Below are positions 12,820 to 21,520 of a stretch of DNA of 21,711 bases, piece by piece. How positions within the stretch are numbered: the first letter of the stretch is position 1; every line of letters starts with the position of its first letter. Under the pieces are notes generated by a model, which was not told where the DNA came from, made no database searches, and was given only the letters and a program-made list of their open reading frames with translations. The translations under genes were made by a program, and so were the position numbers. Source of the stretch: a bacterium (lineage in GTDB: Bacteria; Bacillota_I; Bacilli_A; RF39; UBA660); NCBI GenBank assembly GCA_004563275.1, contig SFSZ01000025.1, forward strand, positions 1 to 21,711, written 5' to 3'.

Positions 12820-13638
12820 ATGTTTTGGATATTATTTAAAACTATTATTATTGGTATTATAGAAGGTATTACAGAATGGCTTCCGATTAGTAGTACTGGT
12901 CATATGATTTTGGCTAATGAATTTATTAAGTTGAATGTTACAGATGAATTTTGGGAAATGTTTGAAGTAGTAATTCAACTTGGAGCTATTATGGCAGTGG
13001 TTATATTATTTTTTAAGGATTTATTTCCTTGGGGATTTGGTAAAAGTAAAGAGGATACTAAGAGTACCTTTAGTTTATGGTTTAAAATTGTAGTTGGTTG
13101 TATTCCTTGTGCAATTATTGGACTTTTATTTGATGATTATATTAACGATAAGTTTTACAATCCTTGGACTGTGGCTATTATGCTTATTGTTTATGGTGTA
13201 ATCTTTATTATAGTAGAAAATATTAATAAGAATAAAAAACCGAGAGTTACAGATATTAATAAATTATCTTATTTAGATGCTTTAAAAGTAGGTTTATTTC
13301 AAGTATTATCAATAATTCCTGGTACTAGTAGAAGTGGTTCAACTATTATTGGTGGTTTAGCTATTGGATTAGAACGTAAAGTAGTTGCCAATTTTACATT
13401 CTTTTTGTCAATTCCAGTTATGTTTGGGGCATCTTTATTAAAACTTCTTAAATTTGGCTTTGTTTTTACAAGTACAGAAGTTATAATATTAGTTACTGGT
13501 ATGGTGACTGCGTTTATCGTATCAATAATATCTATTAAGTTCTTACTTAAATATATTAAAAATAATGACTTTAAAGTATTTGGTTATTATCGTATTGTAT
13601 TAGGTTTAATAGTTATTTTATATTTTTTATTTAAATAA
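12820..13638 (+). CDS. uppP: Undecaprenyl-diphosphatase UppP (BacA)
   Basis: The product is 272 residues with eight predicted membrane helices, the family length. Signature [14 protein letters not shown] lies near residues 14-27 (catalytic Glu and His). The second signature, [13 protein letters not shown], is near 167-179. It dephosphorylates undecaprenyl diphosphate released by wall and capsule polymerisation, regenerating the carrier, and gives bacitracin tolerance when abundant. A GGTGAG site lies just upstream of the ATG. It is 31 bases after the SDR gene and before the polysaccharide operon, whose carrier lipid it would recycle. Confidence 0.96.
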   Translation: MFWILFKTIIIGIIEGITEWLPISSTGHMILANEFIKLNVTDEFWEMFEVVIQLGAIMAVVILFFKDLFPWGFGKSKEDTKSTFSLWFKIVVGCIPCAIIGLLFDDYINDKFYNPWTVAIMLIVYGVIFIIVENINKNKKPRVTDINKLSYLDALKVGLFQVLSIIPGTSRSGSTIIGGLAIGLERKVVANFTFFLSIPVMFGASLLKLLKFGFVFTSTEVIILVTGMVTAFIVSIISIKFLLKYIKNNDFKVFGYYRIVLGLIVILYFLFK

Positions 13639-13652
13639 GAGGGTAATATAAC

Positions 13653-14411
13653 ATGAAACGAAATTTAATCTTGATGGTAATATTAGGACTATTATTTATG
13701 GGTGGAGTATTCATTTATGATTTTAGTGATGCGATGGATGAAAAACTAACTGGTCATAAGTGGTATATAGTAGAAAATAATAAAACTTATGTAATGAGTT
13801 TTAAAGATAATAATTTTGCTTATACTGATATAAATGGTAAAGTTATAGATGAATATAAAGATTGTGAAATGTATCATTATAATAGTAATACAAATGTTGT
13901 TAAGTTATCATGTAATATAGATAAAAATAAATTATATATTGCAACATATGATGATGATAAGTTAGTTTTAACTATAAATGGTAGTGAGAAAAGTTATTTT
14001 TCAACTGAAGATTTAGCAGTAATAGATAATTTTAAAGTGAGTAATCATTTAAGTGAAGCAGAATATGCTAATTTAATGAATATCAAGTTTGATGAAAAAT
14101 TATATGTTAGTGCTAGTAAAGTTAAAAATTTAATTAAGTCTACAGATAATTCATATTTAGTATTTATTGATTCTAATATTAATACTAATAATGCATTTAG
14201 TTATTTTAAGTTAAAAGAATTATTAGATAGTTCTAAAAAGACTTATCATTTAATTGAATTATCAGCTTTAGATGAAGAAGAAATTGCATCTTTAAGTAAG
14301 AAATTTAAGATATCTGAATTTAAAGATGGTAATGCTTATGTTTATTTAGTTGGTAATAAAAAAGTAAAATTAGATAAAGTTATTTCTAATAAAAATGAAA
14401 GTATCTCTTAG
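13653..14411 (+). CDS. Membrane-anchored protein with thioredoxin-like C-terminus lacking CXXC
   Basis: The product is 252 residues. One N-terminal hydrophobic anchor (about 4-22) is followed by a beta-rich domain (about 32-115) starting LTGHKWYIVENNKTYVMSF, like small lipocalin-like or DUF-type domains. The C-terminal domain (about 150-245) follows a thioredoxin pattern: strand YLVFIDSN, helix, strand YHLIELSA, helix EEEIASLSKKFKI and a final strand pair. Where the CXXC would be (about 174-180) there is no cysteine, so redox activity is unlikely and a binding or bacteriocin-resistance-like role is possible. The thioredoxin call is from secondary-structure pattern only. It follows UppP by 14 bases with a GAGGG site. 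The stop codon is inside a terminator hairpin. Confidence 0.75.
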   Translation: MKRNLILMVILGLLFMGGVFIYDFSDAMDEKLTGHKWYIVENNKTYVMSFKDNNFAYTDINGKVIDEYKDCEMYHYNSNTNVVKLSCNIDKNKLYIATYDDDKLVLTINGSEKSYFSTEDLAVIDNFKVSNHLSEAEYANLMNIKFDEKLYVSASKVKNLIKSTDNSYLVFIDSNINTNNAFSYFKLKELLDSSKKTYHLIELSALDEEEIASLSKKFKISEFKDGNAYVYLVGNKKVKLDKVISNKNESIS

Positions 14412-14428
14412 GATACTTTTTCTTTTTG
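14398..14428 (+). terminator. Terminator overlapping the stop codon of the thioredoxin-like gene
   Basis: AAAGTATC (14398-14405), loop TCTTAG, GATACTTT (14412-14419), then TTCTTTTT. The TAG stop is in the loop, so the stem's 5' arm is coding. It isolates the polysaccharide operon from the upstream genes. Confidence 0.75.
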
Positions 14429-14436
14429 GTTTATTT

Positions 14437-14445
14437 TGTTATAAT
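14437..14445 (+). promoter_or_regulatory. Extended -10 promoter of the polysaccharide operon
   Basis: TGTTATAAT is a perfect TGn-TATAAT extended -10. The start site would be near 14452, just before the AAGGAG ribosome binding site at 14455-14460, giving a leader of about 17 bases. The -35 region is a T-run inside the preceding terminator. No other promoter is obvious before the right edge. Confidence 0.6.
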
Positions 14446-14468
14446 TATTGTTATAAGGAGACTATTTT

Positions 14469-15632
14469 ATGAAGAATGTTTTGTTTGTAGTTGATGAAAG
14501 ATGTATGGGTGGAGTATCTGTATTACTTATGGATATGTTTAAAATGATGGATACATCTAAAATGGATATTGATTTATTAGTACTACATGATAGAGGAGAT
14601 ATGTTTAATGAACTTCCTAATAATGTTCATTTGATGTATGGTAGTAATTATTTTAGTGCGATTGATTTAACTTTAAAGGAAGTTATTAAGAGTAAGAATA
14701 TTAAAACTTTATACCATAAGTTAAAGGTTATATTTGATTTAAAAACGGGTTTAATTAAGAAAAGAATAGTTAAAGAAAGAAGGAAGTTACTTAATAAACA
14801 TTATGATTATGAGATAGCTTTTAAAGATGGTTTTACGGCTATATTTACAGCTTATGGTGATAGTGATGTTAAATATCATTGGATTCAATATAATTATGGA
14901 ATAGCTAATCCTAATAGTAAGTATGATAAGTTATTTAATGATGCTTTAAGAAGATTTGATAAGATTATTTCGGTTTCTGATGGTATTATGAGAGATTTTA
15001 ATAATATTTATCATTTAGAAGATAAGGTAGAGGTAATTGATAATTTAATTGATACTAAAAGGATTAAAGAGAAAGCTAAAGAAAAATGTGATTTAGAACT
15101 TGATAAGAATAAATTAAATATTATATGTGTTGGAAGAATAGCAAATGGACATAAAGGTTATGATCGTCTTGTTGATGTAGTTAAAAGATTAGATGATGAA
15201 GGTTTATTTGATGAGGCTATTTTAAGAATATTTGGTAGTGGACCTGATTATGATGTTTTATTTAAACAAATTCAAGATTATGGTTTAGATAAAAAAGTTT
15301 TACTTATGGGAAGAGTTAATAATCCTTATAAATATTTTAAAAATCAAGATTTATTTATATTACCTTCTAGATATGAGGCTTTTGGTTTAGTTATTGTTGA
15401 GGCATTAAGTTTGGGCGTACCGGTTTTAGTAACAAAGAATGATGCGACAGGAAAGATTGTTGATAATGATAATAATGGTTTAATTGTTGATAATAGTGAT
15501 GAAGGCTTATATGATGGTTTAAAATATTTAATTAATAATAGAGATGTTTTAGATAGATATAAGACTAATTTAAAAGATTATGATTATGATAATGATTCTA
15601 TTGTTAAGAAGTTAAATTGTTTATTTAAATAG
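14469..15632 (+). CDS. Family GT4 glycosyltransferase
   Basis: The product is 387 residues with a two-domain GT-B fold. The N-terminal acceptor domain begins VLFVVDERCMGGVSVLLMDM. The C-terminal nucleotide-sugar domain begins near residue 216 with IICVGRIANGHKGYDRL and carries EAFGLVIVE with the EX7E pair Glu303/Glu311. Retaining transfer of a sugar to a lipid-linked oligosaccharide is expected; the sugar cannot be read from sequence. It has no membrane helix and probably works at the cytoplasmic membrane face. It is the first gene of the operon, with AAGGAG eight bases before the ATG. Eight bases separate it from the GT2 gene. Confidence 0.92.
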   Translation: MKNVLFVVDERCMGGVSVLLMDMFKMMDTSKMDIDLLVLHDRGDMFNELPNNVHLMYGSNYFSAIDLTLKEVIKSKNIKTLYHKLKVIFDLKTGLIKKRIVKERRKLLNKHYDYEIAFKDGFTAIFTAYGDSDVKYHWIQYNYGIANPNSKYDKLFNDALRRFDKIISVSDGIMRDFNNIYHLEDKVEVIDNLIDTKRIKEKAKEKCDLELDKNKLNIICVGRIANGHKGYDRLVDVVKRLDDEGLFDEAILRIFGSGPDYDVLFKQIQDYGLDKKVLLMGRVNNPYKYFKNQDLFILPSRYEAFGLVIVEALSLGVPVLVTKNDATGKIVDNDNNGLIVDNSDEGLYDGLKYLINNRDVLDRYKTNLKDYDYDNDSIVKKLNCLFK

Positions 15633-15640
15633 GAGGCTTT

Positions 15641-16594
15641 ATGAAAAAGGTAAGTATAATTGTTCCTTGTTATAATGTTGAAGGTTATATTAATAATTGT
15701 TTATTTAGTTTATGTAAACAAAGTTTAAAGGATATTGAGATTATAGCAGTTGATGATGGTTCAAAGGATAAGACTGGTAGTATTTTAGATGATTATGCAA
15801 AAAAGTATGATAATTTGGTTGTTATTCATAAGAAAAATGGGGGAGTAAGTGCTGCTAGAAATGATGCTTTAAAGGTTGCTTCTGGAGAGTATATTGGCTT
15901 TTTAGATAGTGATGATTGGGTAAATGTTAAGATGTTTGAAAAAATGTATAATGCAGCAAAGGAAAATGATTATGATTTAGTTGCATGTGATACGATTGCA
16001 GTTTATCCTAAGAAAGAAATGGTAATTCACAGTAATATTTCAAATAATCAAAGTGTTAATAAATTAATGATTGATGCTTATGCAGTTATTTGGAATAAAA
16101 TTTATAAAAGAGAGTTACTTGAAGGATTAACTTTTAATACTAAGATGAGTTTTTGTGAAGATGTTTTATTTTTATATGAAGTTTATAGTAGAGTTAAAAA
16201 AGTTGGAGCTATAAATGAACCATTACATTTTTATTTACAAAGAGAAGGATCTTTAACTTATACTTATAATGATAAGTTATATCATTTAATTGATAGTATG
16301 GATAGTATTGTAGACTATTATAAAAAGAATAAGGTTCTTGATAAATATCATGATGAAATAGAGTATACTTATGTAAGATATTTATATGCGACTTTTATTA
16401 AAAGATTAGCTAAAACTAAAAATAAGAAAGAATTTAATAGAGGTTATGATTGTGTGATTAAGAAAGTTAATGAGAATTTTCCTAATTATAAGAATAATAA
16501 GTATTTAAGTGGTAAAAAGGGTTTTTATTTAAAATATTTTAATAAGATGTTTGCTAAAATGATATTTTTATTAGAAAAGAATAGGATGAATTAA
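15641..16594 (+). CDS. Family GT2 glycosyltransferase
   Basis: The product is 317 residues. A GT-A domain at the N-terminus shows SIIVPCYNVEGYI, the nucleotide-binding DDGS (38-41), NGGVSAARN and the metal-binding DSDD (89-92). A later CEDVLF segment is typical of capsular GT2 enzymes (EpsJ/WcaA-like). The C-terminal third is basic and helical, suggesting peripheral membrane attachment. It adds a sugar by inversion to the growing repeat unit. AGGAGG lies four bases before the ATG. The next gene starts one base after its stop. Confidence 0.92.
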   Translation: MKKVSIIVPCYNVEGYINNCLFSLCKQSLKDIEIIAVDDGSKDKTGSILDDYAKKYDNLVVIHKKNGGVSAARNDALKVASGEYIGFLDSDDWVNVKMFEKMYNAAKENDYDLVACDTIAVYPKKEMVIHSNISNNQSVNKLMIDAYAVIWNKIYKRELLEGLTFNTKMSFCEDVLFLYEVYSRVKKVGAINEPLHFYLQREGSLTYTYNDKLYHLIDSMDSIVDYYKKNKVLDKYHDEIEYTYVRYLYATFIKRLAKTKNKKEFNRGYDCVIKKVNENFPNYKNNKYLSGKKGFYLKYFNKMFAKMIFLLEKNRMN

Positions 16595-16595
16595 G

Positions 16596-17075
16596 ATGAA
16601 GAGGGTATTGTTTATTGCAAGTACTGGTGGGCATTTAAATGAATTGTTGCAGTTAAGTCCTTGTTTTAAAAATTATGATTATTTATTAGTTACAGAGAAA
16701 ACTAAAAGTAATATGGGACTATTAAAGAAATATCCTAATAGGGTTAAATTTATTATTCCAGGAACTTATACTACTTTAAAAGCTAAAATAGTTTATCCAT
16801 TTAAATTGTTAGCTAATTGTTTTAAATCTTTATGGTATTTTATTAAATTTAGACCTGATGTAGTGGTTTCAACTGGTTCCCATAATGCCGGACCAATGTG
16901 CTTAATTGCTCATTTATTTGGAAAGAAAGTTATTTTTATAGAGACTTTTGCTAATAGTAATAGTCCAACAAGATGTGGAAAGCTTGTGTATAAATTTGCA
17001 GATATATTTATCGTTCAATGGGAAAATATGTTAAAATTTTATCCGAAGGCCATTTATGGTGGCTGGATATTTTAA
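16596..17075 (+). CDS. Alg14-like membrane subunit of a two-part glycosyltransferase
   Basis: The product is 159 residues. An N-terminal FIASTGGHLNELLQL with the GGH motif (11-13), a hydrophobic segment around 65-85 and VVSTGSHNAGPM mark the PssD/Cps14F/Alg14 family. These proteins recruit an Alg13-like catalytic partner to the membrane and together act as a GT28-type transferase, in Streptococcus a beta-1,4-galactosyltransferase. The partner here (18481-18969) is two genes downstream, separated by the LCP gene. It follows the GT2 gene after one base, with a weak ribosome binding site (AGGATG) inside it. Confidence 0.88.
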   Translation: MKRVLFIASTGGHLNELLQLSPCFKNYDYLLVTEKTKSNMGLLKKYPNRVKFIIPGTYTTLKAKIVYPFKLLANCFKSLWYFIKFRPDVVVSTGSHNAGPMCLIAHLFGKKVIFIETFANSNSPTRCGKLVYKFADIFIVQWENMLKFYPKAIYGGWIF

Positions 17076-17084
17076 GGAGGAAAT

Positions 17085-18479
17085 ATGAAAAAAGTTAAAC
17101 TTGGTTTAAAGATTATTAGTTTATTGTTATTTGTTGTTTTTATTGGTTTATTATTTTATATTAAGATGATTCCAGTTAAATATATTATTATTGCTAGTGT
17201 GGTTTTAATTGTCTTATTATTTTTAATTATGTTAATGATGAATAGTAAGAAGAAAGCAGTTGGAATTATAGGAATGGTTTTAATTGTTTTAATGAGTACA
17301 ATTTTTGGTACTGGTATTTTTTATGTTAATAGAACTTATAAAGTTATTAATAGAGTAGTTGATAAAGATTTTAATTTAAGTACTTATTATGTTTTAGTTA
17401 AAAGTGATTCTTCTTATGAAAAATTAAAAGATTTAAAAAATAAGAATTTAGGTTTTATGCAAGAAAGTGCTGAAAAATTAAAAGATGAAATTAAGATCAC
17501 TTTTAATAATAGAACTTTTGATAGTGTAGGTAAGTTATATTATGCTTTTACTGATAATTCTATTGATGCGATGGTTATTGGATCTGGTATTTATGATGGT
17601 TTAGTTGATAATAATGATAGTTTTGAGAAGTCTGTTAAGATTATTGCTAAATTATATGTTAAAGCTGATAAAAAACAAGAACATGTTGATATTGATGTAG
17701 CAAAACCTTTTATTATTTATTTAGCTGGTGAAGATAACGGTAATGGAGTTCAAGAATTTACTAGAAATGATGCTAATATTATTGTTGTAATTAATCCTTA
17801 TACTCATAAGATATTACTTGTTAATACTCCTAGAGATTATTTATTACCTTTATGGAATCAAAAAGATAAAATGGATAAGTTAACTCATTTTGGATATTAT
17901 GGAATTAATACTTCTGTATCAGCAATGGAAACTTTATATGGAGTTAAAGTTGATTCTTATGTAAGAATTTGTTATGAAGCTGTAGTTAATTTAGTTGATT
18001 CTGTTGGGGGAATTGATATTTATAGTGATAAAGCATTTGTTACTAGTCATGAACCAAGAGTTCGTGTTAAAAAGGGTATGAATCATTTTAATGGAACTAA
18101 AGCTCTTGCATTTAGTCAAGAAAGATATGCTTATGAAAGTGGAGATAGACATAGAGGTCAAAATCAACAGGCAGTGTTATCTGCAGTTATTAAGAAGATA
18201 AGTACTAATAAAACTTATTTATTAAAATATCCAGATATTATTGAGTCTGTAAGTGATTATTTTGTAACTAATATATCTATGGATGATGTTCAAGAATTAA
18301 TTAAATTTCAACTTAATACTTTAGCTTCGTGGGATGTTGAAAGTATTAGTGTTGATGGTGAAGGTGATATGCAATATACTTTTTCTATTCCTAAGGAGAA
18401 GAAGTATGTTATGATTCCAAGTGAAACTTCTGTTAAAAAAGCTAAAGATAAGATTAATGCAGTTTTAAAGGATGCTTAG
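17085..18479 (+). CDS. LytR-CpsA-Psr (LCP) family wall-polymer ligase, CpsA-like
   Basis: The product is 464 residues. Three N-terminal membrane helices (about 7-25, 30-51 and 57-78) are followed by an extracellular accessory domain (about 85-205) and an LCP domain (about 210-440). LCP signatures are TRNDANIIVVINP (Arg/Asp pair), NTPRDYLLPL, VDSVGGIDI, and SQERYA with GDRHRGQNQQ, which supply the arginines and aspartates that bind the lipid pyrophosphate. LCP enzymes transfer wall teichoic acid or capsule from undecaprenyl phosphate to peptidoglycan. Three helices plus an accessory domain is the CpsA arrangement of streptococci rather than the single-anchor LytR form. AAGGAGG lies five bases before the ATG. 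Confidence 0.92.
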   Translation: MKKVKLGLKIISLLLFVVFIGLLFYIKMIPVKYIIIASVVLIVLLFLIMLMMNSKKKAVGIIGMVLIVLMSTIFGTGIFYVNRTYKVINRVVDKDFNLSTYYVLVKSDSSYEKLKDLKNKNLGFMQESAEKLKDEIKITFNNRTFDSVGKLYYAFTDNSIDAMVIGSGIYDGLVDNNDSFEKSVKIIAKLYVKADKKQEHVDIDVAKPFIIYLAGEDNGNGVQEFTRNDANIIVVINPYTHKILLVNTPRDYLLPLWNQKDKMDKLTHFGYYGINTSVSAMETLYGVKVDSYVRICYEAVVNLVDSVGGIDIYSDKAFVTSHEPRVRVKKGMNHFNGTKALAFSQERYAYESGDRHRGQNQQAVLSAVIKKISTNKTYLLKYPDIIESVSDYFVTNISMDDVQELIKFQLNTLASWDVESISVDGEGDMQYTFSIPKEKKYVMIPSETSVKKAKDKINAVLKDA

Positions 18480-18480
18480 A

Positions 18481-18969
18481 ATGATTTTTATTACATTAGG
18501 TACTCAAGATAAGTCTTTTGAAAGATTACTTAGGGATATTCAAAAGCAAATTGATTTAGGTAATATTAAAGAAAGAGTAGTTGTTCAAGCTGGATTTACT
18601 AAGTTTGATAGTAAAGATATGGAAATATTTGATTTAATTTCCATGGATGATTTTGATAAATTAATGAATGAATGTGATTTACTTATTACTCACGGGGGAG
18701 TAGGAAGTATTATTAGTGGATTAAAGAAAAATAAAAAAGTTATTGCTGTAGCAAGATTAGCTAAATATAAAGAACATATGAATGATCATCAAAAGCAAAT
18801 TGTAGATAATTTTAGTGATGCTGGTTATATTTTAAAGTATGATGATGGTGATGATTTAGGAAAAATTTTAAAGAAAGTTAAATCTTTTAAACCAAAAAAA
18901 TATACATCTAATACTGATAATATGATTAAACTTGTTACAGATAAGATTAATGAATTAGTTGGTGAATAA
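18481..18969 (+). CDS. Alg13-like catalytic subunit of a two-part glycosyltransferase
   Basis: The product is 162 residues from the chosen start. MIFITLGTQDKSFERLL is the usual Alg13/PssE/Cps14G beginning. The nucleotide-sugar site is ITHGGVGSIISGL, and NDHQKQIV follows, both typical of the GT28 C-terminal domain (UDP-sugar binding). It has no membrane helix and must be anchored by the Alg14-like partner. An in-frame ATG nine bases upstream (18472) is less likely, because the AAAGG site would touch it and homologues start at MIF. It follows the LCP stop by one base. Separation from its partner by the LCP gene is unusual. Confidence 0.88.
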   Translation: MIFITLGTQDKSFERLLRDIQKQIDLGNIKERVVVQAGFTKFDSKDMEIFDLISMDDFDKLMNECDLLITHGGVGSIISGLKKNKKVIAVARLAKYKEHMNDHQKQIVDNFSDAGYILKYDDGDDLGKILKKVKSFKPKKYTSNTDNMIKLVTDKINELVGE

Positions 18970-18970
18970 A

Positions 18971-19975
18971 ATGCGTGAAAAAATAGATTTTGTAATTATG
19001 TGGGTTGATGGCAGTGATCCTAAGTGGCTTGCAGAAAAAAATAAATATAGTGAAAAGAAAGTATCTATCGATGATGGTATTAATCGTTATAGAGATATGA
19101 ATCTTTTAAAGTATTGGTTTAGAGGAGTAGAAAAGTATACTCCTTGGGTTAATAAGATTTATTTTGTTACTTGGGGACACTTACCAGAATGGCTTGATAC
19201 AAGTAATCCTAAATTGGTTATTGTAAATCATAAAGATTTTATACCTAAAAAATATTTGCCAACTTTTAGTGCTAATTGTATTGAATTAAATCTTCATAGA
19301 ATAAAAGATTTATCTGAGCATTTTGTGTTATTTAACGATGATATTTTTGTAATAAATCCTTTAGATGAAGAGTATTTCTTTAAGGATGGTTTGCCATGTG
19401 ATCATTGGAAGGAAAATCCTTTAGAAATTGAAAGCGCTGATGATAATTTCTTTGATCATATATTGATTAATGATTTATTTTTAATTTCTAAAAATTTTAA
19501 TAAGAAAGATGTATATAAAAATAATTTCAATAAAATTTTTAATATTAAGTATGGTAGAAGAAATATGAGGTTTTTAATGCTTTTAAAGTGGAAATACTTT
19601 ACTGGTTTCGAATGTCCCCATACAGCTAATCCTTATTTAAAATCTTCTTTTAAAGAGGTTTGGGATAAGAATGAATATTTCTTAGATAGAACATGCTTAA
19701 ATAAATTTAGATCGATGTTTGATGTTAATCAATGGGTTATTAATTGGTATCAAATGTGTAAGGGTAATTTTAGTGTTAAAAATCAAAATAAATTTGGCAA
19801 ATATTTTGCATTAGATGATGATAATACAGATTTAATTAATTATATGAGAGATGATAAAGCTAGTGTTGTTTGTATTAATGATACTGATAGAGCTAAAAAT
19901 TTTGATAAAGCTATTAAACAAGTGCAGAAAGTGTTTGATGAAAAATTAAATGAAAAATGTTCATTTGAAAAGTAG
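18971..19975 (+). CDS. Stealth-family sugar-phosphate transferase
   Basis: The product is 334 residues from the ATG at 18971. CR1 is IDFVIMWVDGSDPKW near the N-terminus. CR2 follows: RYRDMNLLKYWFRGVEKYTP, KIYFVTWGHLPEWL and HFVLFNDDIFV, the last an acidic catalytic region. CR3 is HTANPYLKSSFKEVW and CR4 VVCINDTD near the C-terminus. Stealth enzymes transfer hexose-1-phosphate units and make phosphodiester-linked capsules; relatives include animal GlcNAc-1-phosphotransferase. A TTG four codons upstream is rejected in favour of the ATG with GGTGA five bases before it. The next gene starts eight bases downstream. Confidence 0.93.
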   Translation: MREKIDFVIMWVDGSDPKWLAEKNKYSEKKVSIDDGINRYRDMNLLKYWFRGVEKYTPWVNKIYFVTWGHLPEWLDTSNPKLVIVNHKDFIPKKYLPTFSANCIELNLHRIKDLSEHFVLFNDDIFVINPLDEEYFFKDGLPCDHWKENPLEIESADDNFFDHILINDLFLISKNFNKKDVYKNNFNKIFNIKYGRRNMRFLMLLKWKYFTGFECPHTANPYLKSSFKEVWDKNEYFLDRTCLNKFRSMFDVNQWVINWYQMCKGNFSVKNQNKFGKYFALDDDNTDLINYMRDDKASVVCINDTDRAKNFDKAIKQVQKVFDEKLNEKCSFEK

Positions 19976-19983
19976 GTGATTAC

Positions 19984-21513
19984 GTGAATAGTTCTTCAAG
20001 AAAGAAAAATGTCATTAAGAATATGTTTGTAGGTACTATTTTTCAAGTTATAAGTTTATTAATGGGGTTTGTTAACAGAACTTTCTTTATTAAATTATTA
20101 AGTGCAGAGTATTTAGGTGTTAATACTTTATTTACAAATATACTAACTATTTTATCTTTTGCGGAATTAGGTATTGGGAATGCGATTATTTTTAATTTAT
20201 ATAAACCTCTTGCTAAAGATGATAAGAAACAAGTTAATTTATTATTAAAGTTTTATCGTAATACTTATTCTTTAATTGGCATGATAATGTTAGTGGCGGG
20301 TCTTATTTTAATTCCATTTATACCGAATTTAATTGAGACGATGCCTAATATAAGTGAGAATATTTATGTTATTTATGTATTATTCTTATTTGATACAGTT
20401 ATTTCTTACTTTTTCACTTATAGAACTGCGATTATTCAAGCAGATCAAAAGAATTATGTTATTGTTAAAACTGTACAATCATTTAAGATTGGACAAATTA
20501 TATTACAAATTATTTTATTATATTTAACTCATAACTATTATTTATATGTTATTTTACAGTTAGGTTGTACGATATGTACTTATAGTTATTTAGCTTATAA
20601 GTCTAAAAAGATGTATCCGTATACGATTAAGATGCCGGAAGAAAGTTTACCTAAAAAAACTAGTAAATCAATATTTAGTAATGTCAAGGCTTTATTTGTT
20701 TATAAAATAAGTTCGGTTATTTTAAATGGTACTGATAGTATTATTATTTCTAAATATTTAGGGTTAGCGGTACTAGGTTTATATTCAAATTATTTACTTA
20801 TTGTTAGTGCGATAACTCAAGTACTAAGTCAGGTATTTAACGCTTTTACGGCTAGTGTTGGTAATTTGATTGCGGTAGATCATGAAGGTAAAAGTAAAAA
20901 GGTATTTGATCAATTATTCTATTTTACAACTTTTGTTTATTGTATTTTTTCAATTTGTTTATACTTATTATTTAATGATTTTATAACGATATGGCTAGGT
21001 AAAAAATATTTATTATCTAATTTGGTTGTTTTTTCAATAGTTTTACATTTTTATGTTAATGGTACACAGTTTGCAGCTTTTACTTATAGACAAACTAGTG
21101 GCTTATTTATGCAGTATAGATGGAGTCCGGTAGCATCAGCTACGCTTAATATAGTTTTATCGATTGTATGGGCTAAAAGCATAGGATTAGCAGGAGTATT
21201 TTTTGCAACTAGTGTATCTAGAATAGTTACTGCTGGTTGGATAGATCCTTTGATAATTCATAAGAATGTTTTTAAAGAAAAAGTAGGTAATTATTATTTA
21301 AAATATATATTTAGGTTTATTAAAGTTATGTGTTTTGGGGTAATATGCTATTATGCTTCTAGTTTTATAGTTGTTAATAATATATTAATGTTTATTGTTA
21401 AAGGTTTATTTATTAGTATATTATCTGGTACACTATTTATATTAACTAGTTTATATACACATGAATTTAAAGAACTTAAGAGTATTGGTTTAAATTTACT
21501 TAAAAGAAAATGA
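19984..21513 (+). CDS. Wzx-like flippase for lipid-linked oligosaccharide
   Basis: The product is 509 residues, with about 12-14 predicted membrane helices spread over the whole length. It opens NVIKNMFVGTIFQVISLLMG and continues through FFIKLLSAEYLGVNTLF, typical of PST/MATE-like polysaccharide exporters. It would flip the completed undecaprenyl-linked repeat to the outer face. Start is GTG with AGGTG eight bases before it; no better ATG is near. A Wzx/Wzy-type pathway is implied, yet no Wzy polymerase is in the window. LicD follows at once (TGAGGT supplies both the stop and its ribosome binding site). Confidence 0.92.
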   Translation: MNSSSRKKNVIKNMFVGTIFQVISLLMGFVNRTFFIKLLSAEYLGVNTLFTNILTILSFAELGIGNAIIFNLYKPLAKDDKKQVNLLLKFYRNTYSLIGMIMLVAGLILIPFIPNLIETMPNISENIYVIYVLFLFDTVISYFFTYRTAIIQADQKNYVIVKTVQSFKIGQIILQIILLYLTHNYYLYVILQLGCTICTYSYLAYKSKKMYPYTIKMPEESLPKKTSKSIFSNVKALFVYKISSVILNGTDSIIISKYLGLAVLGLYSNYLLIVSAITQVLSQVFNAFTASVGNLIAVDHEGKSKKVFDQLFYFTTFVYCIFSICLYLLFNDFITIWLGKKYLLSNLVVFSIVLHFYVNGTQFAAFTYRQTSGLFMQYRWSPVASATLNIVLSIVWAKSIGLAGVFFATSVSRIVTAGWIDPLIIHKNVFKEKVGNYYLKYIFRFIKVMCFGVICYYASSFIVVNNILMFIVKGLFISILSGTLFILTSLYTHEFKELKSIGLNLLKRK

Positions 21514-21520
21514 GGTATTT

